Shown here piece by piece: positions 49,777 to 56,807 of a stretch of 64,000 nucleotides of DNA. The stretch comes from CAVUWL01 sp963787415 (GTDB lineage Bacteria; Actinomycetota; Thermoleophilia; Solirubrobacterales; 70-9), in contig CAWBCO010000007.1 in the NCBI GenBank assembly GCA_963787415.1, positions 124,001 to 188,000 on the forward strand, written 5' to 3'. The notes under the pieces were generated by a model, which made no database searches, had not been told where the DNA came from, and was given only the letters and a program-made list of their open reading frames with translations. The translations under genes were made by a program, and so were the position numbers. Position 1 is the stretch's first letter, and every line of letters begins with the position of its first letter.

Positions 49777-50289
49777 ATGCCCTACACCGACCTCCTGCGC
49801 GTCACCGTCTTGCTCACCGCTGCCGAGGCCACCGCCTTGGGCTGCATCGCGGCGATCGCGGCGGGACGAAGCGATGACACGACCACGGTCTTGGTCGCGG
49901 CGCTCTGGTGGCTAATCGCACTCGCGGTGGGGGTCTACCTTGGGCGCCCCAAGCGAGCGGCCGACGGCGTCCGCGAGGCCCTCACCCGGGCCCGCACCGC
50001 AACCAGCCTCCCCGCCGAGACCCCCACTCGAATCGCGGTCTCGCGCCTCTGGCCGATCGGCGTCACCGCCCTCGGGGCCGGCATCACCGGCATCTTTTTC
50101 CCCGGGGTGGCGGTGATCGGAGCCGGCTACGCGCTGCTCGTCGCGCTTGCCTGGCACACCCGGGAGGCAGCCGTGCTCGGGGTAGAGCACCGCGATGGGG
50201 TCAAGTTCTACGTGGTTCCCAACTCCGCCCTGCGGCCGATCGAGCTGGTCCGGACCCCGGGCCTGCGCAGCGACCTGCTGCGCGATTAG
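49777..50289 (+). CDS. Membrane protein of unknown function, coupled to otsB
   Basis: A 170-residue membrane protein (GTG at 49771 would overlap the otsB stop as GTGA and add two residues). Hydrophobic helices: LLRVTVLLTAAEATALGCIAAIA, TVLVAALWWLIALAVGVYL, and WPIGVTALGAGITGIFFPGVAVIGAGYALLVALAW. The cytosolic part between (RPKRAADGVREALTRARTATSLP) is basic, and the C-terminus (VKFYVVPNSALRPIELVRTPGLR) could be a small soluble beta part. I do not recognise the family. It is convergent with the HhH-PHP gene, overlapping by 4 bases. Confidence 0.7.
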   Translation: MPYTDLLRVTVLLTAAEATALGCIAAIAAGRSDDTTTVLVAALWWLIALAVGVYLGRPKRAADGVREALTRARTATSLPAETPTRIAVSRLWPIGVTALGAGITGIFFPGVAVIGAGYALLVALAWHTREAAVLGVEHRDGVKFYVVPNSALRPIELVRTPGLRSDLLRD

Positions 50290-51332
50290 GCCCTGATCAG
50301 AGCCGAGAATCCGCGCCAGCTGCGGCTGTTGGCGACCTGCTCGGGCCTCAGCCCGGCCCCGCGGGCGACGATCAGCGCGTAGCTCATGTTCTCGAGCGTC
50401 TCGATCCCGTGCGCGTCGGTATTGAGGACGATCATCGCCCCGGCTTCAGCCGCCCGCCGGGCGTGATCCTCGCAGAGGTCGCGGCGCTGGGGGCTGCCGT
50501 TGATCTCAAGCATTGTGCCGGTCTGCGCCGCGGCTTTGAGAACCGCATCGATCTCAACCGGGTAAGGATCTCGCCGGCCGATCAGCCTTCCGGTCAGGTG
50601 ACCGATGCAATCGACGTTGGGGTTCTCGATCGCGGCGATGATCCGGGCGGTCATCCGCGGCTCAGAGATCGAGAAGGAGGTGTGGACGCTGGCGATCGTC
50701 CAGTCGAGGCGGGCGAGCAGCTCTTCGGGGTAATCAAGTGCTCCCTCAACGCCGATGTTGACCTCCGAACCGGCGAGCAGGCGGAACTCGCGTCGGCCCT
50801 CGTTGTAGGCGGCGACCTCCTCGATTCGCTGCTCGAGACGCTCGGCGCTGACGTTGTCCCCGAATCCGTGGCTGGCGGAGTGATCGGTGATCGCAAGGTA
50901 GGAGTAGCCGCGGGCGCGGGCCGCCGTGGCCATCTCCTCCAACGTGTTGCGGCCGTCTGAGAGGGTGGTATGGGTGTGGAGATCGCCACGGATATCGGCG
51001 AGCTCGATCAGTCCCTCGGCCGGATTTTCGGCGAGGAAGGAATCAAGCTCCGCCGCCGCCGCCGGCAGCTTTCCCCGCAATTTCAACGCCGCGGGGATCT
51101 CGCCCGTCTCCAGCAGGGCTGCGATCTTCTCGGCCAGCGTCTTGCCAACCCCCGGGATCTGCTGCACCTGCCCAGACGCCGAAAGCTCTGCCACCGAGTC
51201 GGGGTAATCACGGATCGCTCGGGCGGCGCTGCGATAGGCGCGCACCCGGTAGCGATCGGCCCCATCACGCTCATAGAGCGTGCCCAGCTCCTCCAGTGCG
51301 GCGGCGATCTCGGCGTTGGTCACGGCCTGCAA
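50286..51332 (-). CDS. HhH-PHP protein (PolX-like without the polymerase domain)
   Basis: A 348-residue protein with the N-terminal helix-hairpin-helix region of PolX (YERDGADRYRVRAYRSAARAIRD, IPGVGKTLAEKIAALLETG) followed directly by a PHP domain. The PHP has DIRGDLHTHTTLSDGRNTLEEM (metal ligands HTH), YLAITDHSASHGF, GSEVNIG, and LEINGSPQRRDLCEDHARRA with NTDAHGIETLENM. The nucleotidyltransferase (palm) domain that sits between these parts in PolX (~570 aa) is missing. The PHP part may be a 3'-5' exonuclease or phosphoesterase acting in DNA repair. A GTG at 51323 is an alternative start. Confidence 0.85.
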   Translation of the reverse strand: MQAVTNAEIAAALEELGTLYERDGADRYRVRAYRSAARAIRDYPDSVAELSASGQVQQIPGVGKTLAEKIAALLETGEIPAALKLRGKLPAAAAELDSFLAENPAEGLIELADIRGDLHTHTTLSDGRNTLEEMATAARARGYSYLAITDHSASHGFGDNVSAERLEQRIEEVAAYNEGRREFRLLAGSEVNIGVEGALDYPEELLARLDWTIASVHTSFSISEPRMTARIIAAIENPNVDCIGHLTGRLIGRRDPYPVEIDAVLKAAAQTGTMLEINGSPQRRDLCEDHARRAAEAGAMIVLNTDAHGIETLENMSYALIVARGAGLRPEQVANSRSWRGFSALIRA

Positions 51333-51395
51333 GTTAGTCCCCCTGCCGGGGCCGTTCTTTAGACACCCTTTGGCTTGATCAATAGCATCGGGTCG

Positions 51396-52169
51396 ATGCC
51401 CCAGATTCCCGATACAGGTCCGGCCTGGCTCGTCCTGCCGACCTACAACGAGGCCGAGAACGTCGAGGCCTTTGTTGGCGCCGCGCGGGGCAAGCTTCCC
51501 GACTCCGCCAAGATCCTGATCGTCGATGACAATTCACCGGACGGAACCGGGAAATTGGCCGATCGCCTCGCCGAGGAATTCGAGAACCTGAGCGTCTTGC
51601 ACCGTCCCCACAAGGAAGGGCTCGGACCCGCCTACATTGCCGGCTTTCGCCGGGCCCTCGCCGGCGGAGCCGGCCTCGTCTTGGAGATGGATTCCGACTT
51701 CTCTCACGATCCCCTCTTCCTCCCCCGCCTTTTGGAGGGCGCCAAACGCGCCGATCTGGTGATCGGGTCACGCTATGTCCCCGGAGGTGGAGTAACGGAA
51801 TGGGGCCTGATGCGGCGGGCGATCAGCCGCGGCGGCAGCGCCTACGCCCGCTTTGTGCTCGGGGTCGGGGTGCGAGATCTGACCGGCGGCTTCAAGTGCT
51901 TCCGGCGTGAGGTGCTCGAGGCGATAGACCTCGACTCGATCGTCTCCCATGGATACGCCTTCCAGGTGGAGATGACCTACCGGGTGATCCAGCACGGTTT
52001 CAGGGTTCTCGAGGTTCCTATCGTCTTTCGCGACCGCCAGGCCGGCACTTCGAAGATGGACCGCTCGATCGTCGCCGAGGCCGCCTGGCGCGTTCCCCTC
52101 CTTCGCTTTGGGACCCGACCCCCTAAAGGAGGCGCAACGGCGACCAAGAGCCGGCGCTATACTTTCTGA
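51396..52169 (+). CDS. Polyprenol-phosphate mannosyltransferase-like GT2
   Basis: A 257-residue glycosyltransferase of GT family 2. The nucleotide-sugar-binding motif is LPTYNEAENVEAFVGAAR, followed by ILIVDDNSPDGTGKLADRLA (about 43-62), EMDSDFSHDPLFLPRLL (DxD-like DSD, about 91-107), GSRYVPGGGV and DLTGGFKCFRREVL. These match Dpm1/Ppm1-type enzymes that transfer mannose from GDP-mannose to polyprenol phosphate, the donor for lipoglycans and protein O-mannosylation. No membrane helices are present. The ATG at 51396 is chosen over a TTG at 51375. Thioredoxin follows at 52210. Confidence 0.9.
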   Translation: MPQIPDTGPAWLVLPTYNEAENVEAFVGAARGKLPDSAKILIVDDNSPDGTGKLADRLAEEFENLSVLHRPHKEGLGPAYIAGFRRALAGGAGLVLEMDSDFSHDPLFLPRLLEGAKRADLVIGSRYVPGGGVTEWGLMRRAISRGGSAYARFVLGVGVRDLTGGFKCFRREVLEAIDLDSIVSHGYAFQVEMTYRVIQHGFRVLEVPIVFRDRQAGTSKMDRSIVAEAAWRVPLLRFGTRPPKGGATATKSRRYTF

Positions 52170-52209
52170 AGTATTGAGCGCCGAAACTCGACCCAGGAGA
52201 GCGATTCAC

Positions 52210-52536
52210 GTGACAGGCAAGCTCCGCGATGTGACAGACGCCACCTTTAAGTCCGACGTTTTGGAGGCCGATGGGCCGATCCTCGTCGACTTCTGGGCAC
52301 CGTGGTGCGGGCCCTGCCGAGTGGTCCATCCGGTTCTCGAGGAGATCGATGGAGAGCGCGAGGACCTGCAGATCGTCAGCGTCAATGTCGATGAGAACCA
52401 GCAAACGGCGGCTCAGTATGAGGTTCTCTCGATCCCGACGCTGATTCTCTTCAAGGACGGGGCGATCGCCAAGAAGGTGATCGGGGCGATGCCCAAGCGC
52501 CGCCTTGAGGCCGAGCTAGAGCCGGCGCTCGCCTAG
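52210..52536 (+). CDS. trxA: Thioredoxin
   Basis: A 108-residue thioredoxin with the active site FWAPWCGPCRVVHPVL (WCGPC), the cis-Pro loop YEVLSIPTLILFKDGA and the buried Asp in ILVDFWAP. It reduces protein disulfides in the cytosol using thioredoxin reductase. The start is a GTG at 52210 behind GGAGAGCGATTCAC. It overlaps nothing and sits 40 bases after the glycosyltransferase stop and 9 bases before the tautomerase start, so these three genes may be one operon. Confidence 0.96.
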   Translation: MTGKLRDVTDATFKSDVLEADGPILVDFWAPWCGPCRVVHPVLEEIDGEREDLQIVSVNVDENQQTAAQYEVLSIPTLILFKDGAIAKKVIGAMPKRRLEAELEPALA

Positions 52537-52545
52537 AGCCAGGAG

Positions 52546-52722
52546 ATGCCGTTCGTCCACGTTCACTGGTTTGAGGGACGAAGTGCCGAGCAGAAGGCAG
52601 AGATCGCCAAACGGATCGAAGCGGCGCTGGTCGAGGTTGCCGGGGTTAGTCCAGAGCACTGCTGGGTGAAGTTCTCTGACTCCTCAAAGTCAGACTTCAT
52701 CATCGGTAAATCTCCCGGATAG
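52546..52722 (+). CDS. 4-oxalocrotonate tautomerase-like small protein
   Basis: A 58-residue protein (MPFVHVHWFEGRSAEQKAE at the start). After removal of Met, Pro-1, the catalytic base of the tautomerase superfamily, would be the N-terminus, and the EGRSAEQKAEIAKRIEAAL helix fits the family. The second half, VSPEHCWVKFSD, has the strand pattern. Length is standard. Known members isomerise oxalocrotonate or related enol compounds. Ribosome-binding site AGGAG lies directly before the ATG at 52546. It follows trxA by 9 bases and is convergent with ileS, leaving 6 bases between the stops. Confidence 0.85.
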   Translation: MPFVHVHWFEGRSAEQKAEIAKRIEAALVEVAGVSPEHCWVKFSDSSKSDFIIGKSPG

Positions 52723-52728
52723 AGTGGC

Positions 52729-55700
52729 TCAGGCGCGCCGCAGCGCGATCTGCAGCCTGCGCCCATCGATCTCGATGCCGCGGCCCTCGGCGCCCCCATA
52801 GGAAACCGACCGGGCCAGGACCTCGCCGCTCAGGTAGGGCTGGTGCTCGCGGGCGGCGGCGAGCAGCTCCTGCTCGCCGCCGAGGACAAGCTCGATCCGA
52901 TCTGTGACCTGCAGTCCGGCCTCTTTGCGGGCATTTTGAACGGCGTGGACGATCTCGCGAGCGAGTCCCTCGCGGCGCAACCGTTGATCGATCTCCAGCG
53001 CAAGAGCAACCGCGTGACCGGCTTCGGCCGCGACCTGATAGCCGGCGAGGGGGGCGAGGGCGAGGTTTATCTCCGCCGCCACCAGGGTGTGCTCAACACC
53101 GTCGATGTTGATCCCAACCTCCCCGCCGTCTGCCATCACTTCGGCGACGTGCTCTGGCGCCAGCGCCTTAAGCGCGGCGGCAACCCGCGGCATGGCCTTG
53201 CCGAAGCGAGGGCCGAGGGCACGGTAGTTCGGTTTGACCGCGTAGCTCAGCAGCTCGGCCTCCTCGCTGACGAAGTCGAGCTCCTTGACGTTGAGCTCAG
53301 CCGTGACCAGCTTGAGCTGGGCCTCGATCGCAGCGCGCTCGCTCGGATTGGCGACGATCACAGCTCTGCTGAGAGGCTGTCGTACCTTCACTCTCGCTTG
53401 CGCGCGGGCGGCGCGGCCCAGCTCGACGGTAAGCCGCACCGCCCCCATCGCCGCCTCCAACTCGGGCTCAGCAAGTGCGGGCTCTGGAATCGGGAAGTCG
53501 CGTAGGTGGACTGAGTCGAGATCCTCTCCGGGCTCCTCAGACGCGCCCCCGGCCAGGTTGAGGTGGATCTCATCGGCAAGAAAGGGGGTGAACGGGGCAA
53601 GCAACGCGGCCGTCTCCAGGAGGCAGTGGCGCAGGGTCGCAAAGGCAGCGCGGTCACCGTCCCAAAAACGGCGCCGCGAGAGCCGCACGTACCAGTTGGA
53701 GAGCTCCTCGATGAATTCTGCGATCGCCCTGCCCGCGGCTGTGCAATCGAAACCGTCCATGCTCTCCCTGGTCTTTGCGATCGTCGCCTGCAGTCGCGAA
53801 AGCGCCCAACGATCGAGGTCGTGGACGGGCTCGGGCGGCAGCTCAAAATCGGCCGGCCCCAGCGCCTCGGCATTTGCATAAAGGACCCAGAATGAATAGG
53901 TATTCCAGAGGGTGAGCACAAACTGGCGCACCGACTCGCCCACCGCCTCAACCGAAAAGCGATAGCCAGACCAGGGCTGCTGGGAGGTGAGGTAGTACCA
54001 GCGCAGGGCGTCGGCGCCGTGGGCGGCGATCACCTCCCACGGCTCGACCACATTGCCCTTGCTCTTTGACATCTTCTGACCATCGGGGTCGAGGATCAGG
54101 CCGAGGCAGACGCAGTTGCGGTAGCTGGAGCTGTCAAAGAGCAGGGTTGACTCGGCGAGCAGGGTGTAGAACCAACCGCGGGTCTGATCGATCGCCTCGC
54201 AGATGAAATCGGCGGGGAAGCGCTCCCTGAACTCGGCCTCGTTCTCAAACGGGTAGTGAAACTGCGCGAAGGGCATCGCGCCGCTGTCATACCAAGTGTC
54301 GATCACCGCATCGACCCGCACCATCTGCGCCCCACAGCTCTCGCAATCAACCGTCACCCGATCGATGTAGGGGCGGTGCAAATCGGGGGGGATATCGGAC
54401 CCGGCCCGTGCCGAGAGCTCGGCCACGGAGCCGGCGCAAAAGAGCTCTCCGCAACTGCGCTCGCTGCAGCGCCAAATCGGCAGCGGCGTGCCCCAGTAGC
54501 GATCCCGCGAGAGCGCCCAGTCGACGTTGCTCTCCAGCCATTTGCCAAAGCGCCCATGCTGGATGTGGGCGGGGTGCCAGCCGATCGTCTCGTTGTTGGC
54601 CAGCAGTCGATCAGCGACCTGGGAGGTGGCTATGTACCAGCTCGACTTGGCGTAATAGATGAGCGGCGTGCCGCAGCGCCAGCAGTGCGGATAGGCGTGC
54701 TCATAGACCTGCTCGCGAAAGAGCAGGCCGCGGCTTTTGAGGTCGGCGATCAGCTCCCCGGTCAGCTCGGGGTCCTTCACGAAGCGACCGGCGAAGCGCT
54801 TCACCCGGGAATCGAATCTGCCGTCGGCAAGAACCGGGTTAAAGAGCGTCTGCGGTGCCTTCGGGTCAAAGAGACCCGCCGAGCTCCCCAGCTCGAAGTC
54901 CTCCTCCCCAAAGGCGGGAGCGATATGGACGAGCCCGGTGCCGTCCTCGGTGGTGACGAAGTCGGCGGCGAGAACCGTGTAGGCGTTGCTGGGCAATTCG
55001 CTGAGCTCAAAGGCCGGGCCCGCGTAGTGGCGCCCCACCAGCTCGCGCCCGCGGCGGCGCTCGATGATCTCAGCCCCCTCTCCGAGCACCCGCTCAACCA
55101 GGGCCTCGGCGACGATCAGCGTCTCCCCGCCAAGGCGCGCTTTGACGTAGCTGACCTCGGGCGCAACCGCAACCGCGAGGTTGCCGGGCAGCGTCCAGGG
55201 GGTCGTCGTCCAAACCAGGAGCGACTCCCCCGCCTCTGCCCCATCCTCCTCGAGCAAGCCGAAGCGGACGTAGATCGAGGGGTCCTTGACATCCTCGTAA
55301 CCGAGCGCCACCTCGTGGGAGGAGAGCGCCGTTCCACAGCGCGCGCAGTAGGGCACAACCTTGTGACCCTCATAGAGGCAACCGTCATCGAAGATCTTTC
55401 GCAGCGACCACCACACCGACTCGATGTAGGTGTCATCGAGCGTCACGTAGGGATCGTCGAGGTCGAGCCAGAAACCGATTCGCTCGGTCAGTCGGTTCCA
55501 CTCCTGCACGTACTCAAAGACCGATTCGCGGCAGCGCTGGTTGAACTCCGCGATCCCGAACTCCTCGACTTGCTGCTTGGAGGTGATCCCCAGCTGCTTT
55601 TCAACCTCCAGCTCGACCGGCAGCCCGTGGCAGTCCCAGCCGGCTTTGCGCGGCACCCGGTAGCCACACATCGACCGGTAGCGCGGGTAGATGTCCTTAA

Positions 55701-55896
55701 AGACGCGGGCGAGGACGTGGTGAGATCCCGGTCGCCCGTTCGCGGTAGGAGGGCCCTCATAAAAGCTCCAAACCTCCGCGCCCTCTCGCTTGGCCAGTGA
55801 GCGAGCGAAGACGTCGCCGCGCTTCCAGCGCTCCAGCAGCCGCTCCTCCAGCTCGGGGAAGGCCTGCTTCGGATCGACTGGGCGGAAACCTGACAT
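52729..55896 (-). CDS. ileS: Isoleucyl-tRNA synthetase (type 2)
   Basis: A 1055-residue class I aminoacyl-tRNA synthetase. The HIGH-like motif is in YEGPPTANGRPGSHHVLARVFKD (about 46-68; GxHH as in eukaryote-like ileS), the editing region has TTTPWTLPGNLAVAV and GTGLVHIAPAFGEEDF, and KMSKSKGNVVEPWEV has the KMSKS loop (about 612-626). The length and C-terminal part (LNVKELDFVSEEAEL, AGHAVALALEIDQRLRREGLA) fit the type 2 form, which is generally less sensitive to mupirocin. Start ATG at 55896; divergent from an SDR gene with 38 bases between starts, so there is no room for a T-box leader. Confidence 0.97.
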   Translation of the reverse strand: MSGFRPVDPKQAFPELEERLLERWKRGDVFARSLAKREGAEVWSFYEGPPTANGRPGSHHVLARVFKDIYPRYRSMCGYRVPRKAGWDCHGLPVELEVEKQLGITSKQQVEEFGIAEFNQRCRESVFEYVQEWNRLTERIGFWLDLDDPYVTLDDTYIESVWWSLRKIFDDGCLYEGHKVVPYCARCGTALSSHEVALGYEDVKDPSIYVRFGLLEEDGAEAGESLLVWTTTPWTLPGNLAVAVAPEVSYVKARLGGETLIVAEALVERVLGEGAEIIERRRGRELVGRHYAGPAFELSELPSNAYTVLAADFVTTEDGTGLVHIAPAFGEEDFELGSSAGLFDPKAPQTLFNPVLADGRFDSRVKRFAGRFVKDPELTGELIADLKSRGLLFREQVYEHAYPHCWRCGTPLIYYAKSSWYIATSQVADRLLANNETIGWHPAHIQHGRFGKWLESNVDWALSRDRYWGTPLPIWRCSERSCGELFCAGSVAELSARAGSDIPPDLHRPYIDRVTVDCESCGAQMVRVDAVIDTWYDSGAMPFAQFHYPFENEAEFRERFPADFICEAIDQTRGWFYTLLAESTLLFDSSSYRNCVCLGLILDPDGQKMSKSKGNVVEPWEVIAAHGADALRWYYLTSQQPWSGYRFSVEAVGESVRQFVLTLWNTYSFWVLYANAEALGPADFELPPEPVHDLDRWALSRLQATIAKTRESMDGFDCTAAGRAIAEFIEELSNWYVRLSRRRFWDGDRAAFATLRHCLLETAALLAPFTPFLADEIHLNLAGGASEEPGEDLDSVHLRDFPIPEPALAEPELEAAMGAVRLTVELGRAARAQARVKVRQPLSRAVIVANPSERAAIEAQLKLVTAELNVKELDFVSEEAELLSYAVKPNYRALGPRFGKAMPRVAAALKALAPEHVAEVMADGGEVGINIDGVEHTLVAAEINLALAPLAGYQVAAEAGHAVALALEIDQRLRREGLAREIVHAVQNARKEAGLQVTDRIELVLGGEQELLAAAREHQPYLSGEVLARSVSYGGAEGRGIEIDGRRLQIALRRA

Positions 55897-55934
55897 TGGC
55901 AGGTGATTCTAGGAGCGAGTAGGGTGGCGGCCCC

Positions 55935-56807
55935 GTGGCCCCCTTTGACCTGAACCAAAAGGTGGCGCTGGTGACCGGCGCCGCCCGTGGAATCGGCTTT
56001 GAGAGCGCGCGCCAGATGCAGATGCGCGGCGCCTCGGTCGCGGTGGTCGATCTGGACCCAGAGCAAGCCGCCGAAGCAGCCGAGAGGATCGGCGATCGGA
56101 CGATCGGGATCGCGGCCGATGTCACCGACCAGGGGGCGATGATGGCCGCCGTCGCCGAGACTGTGGAAAAGCTCGGCGGACTCGACCTCGCGATCGCCAA
56201 CGCCGGTATCGCCCAATCGCGAATAGCCACCGCCCGTGGGCTTTCCGGTGAGGAGTGGGAACGGGTCTTTGAGGTCGACCTGCTTGGCGTCTGGCGGACC
56301 GCTCGCGCGGCCCTACCCGAGATCGTGGCGCGCCGCGGCCAGATCGTCGTCGTCTCCTCGGTCTATGCCTTCGTCAACGGTTTCGGAAACAGCCCCTACG
56401 CGGTCGCCAAGGCTGGGGTCGAGGCGCTGGGGCGGACCCTGCGGGTCGAGCTTGCCCCCCACGGCGCCAGCGCCACCGTTGCCTATTTCGGCTGGGTCGA
56501 TACGAAGATGGTTCAAGACGCCTTCGAGCAGCCCGATGCGGGAAGGATGAGTGAACTGACGCCCGACTTCCTGCTCAAACGGATAGCTCCAGGGGAGGCG
56601 GCGGCTGGCTTGATCCGCGGGATCGAGGAACGGGCCCCCCGGGTCTTCGTGCCGAAGTGGTGGCGCTATGCCTCAGCCCTGCGCGGTCTGATCAATCCGC
56701 TGCTTGACCGTCGACTGGAAAACGACGCAAAGTTGGCTGCCCTGGTGCGCGATCTTGACGCAAAAACCGTCGACGCAGGTGAAGCGGCCTCACTCGGCCC
56801 GAGTTAG
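55935..56807 (+). CDS. Short-chain dehydrogenase/reductase
   Basis: A 290-residue classical SDR. The nucleotide loop is ALVTGAARGIGFESA (about 11-25), with VVDLD (Asp suggests NAD), NAG in IANAGIAQ, catalytic Ser in VVVSSVYAFVN and the YAVAK pair. A C-terminal extension (FVPKWWRYASALRGLINPLLD) resembles a membrane-associated helix. The start is a GTG at 55935. The substrate is unknown; an oxidoreductase for a hydrophobic alcohol or ketone is possible. It overlaps the Fe-S dehydrogenase gene on the opposite strand by 18 bases at its 3' end. Confidence 0.9.
   Translation: MAPFDLNQKVALVTGAARGIGFESARQMQMRGASVAVVDLDPEQAAEAAERIGDRTIGIAADVTDQGAMMAAVAETVEKLGGLDLAIANAGIAQSRIATARGLSGEEWERVFEVDLLGVWRTARAALPEIVARRGQIVVVSSVYAFVNGFGNSPYAVAKAGVEALGRTLRVELAPHGASATVAYFGWVDTKMVQDAFEQPDAGRMSELTPDFLLKRIAPGEAAAGLIRGIEERAPRVFVPKWWRYASALRGLINPLLDRRLENDAKLAALVRDLDAKTVDAGEAASLGPS

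Noticed and set aside
54256..55800. Long open frame (514 residues) on the plus strand opposite ileS
   Set aside because: It is antisense to a full ileS with conserved motifs; the high GC content keeps the opposite frames open.
55897..55934. T-box leader before ileS
   Set aside because: The divergent SDR gene leaves only 38 bases.
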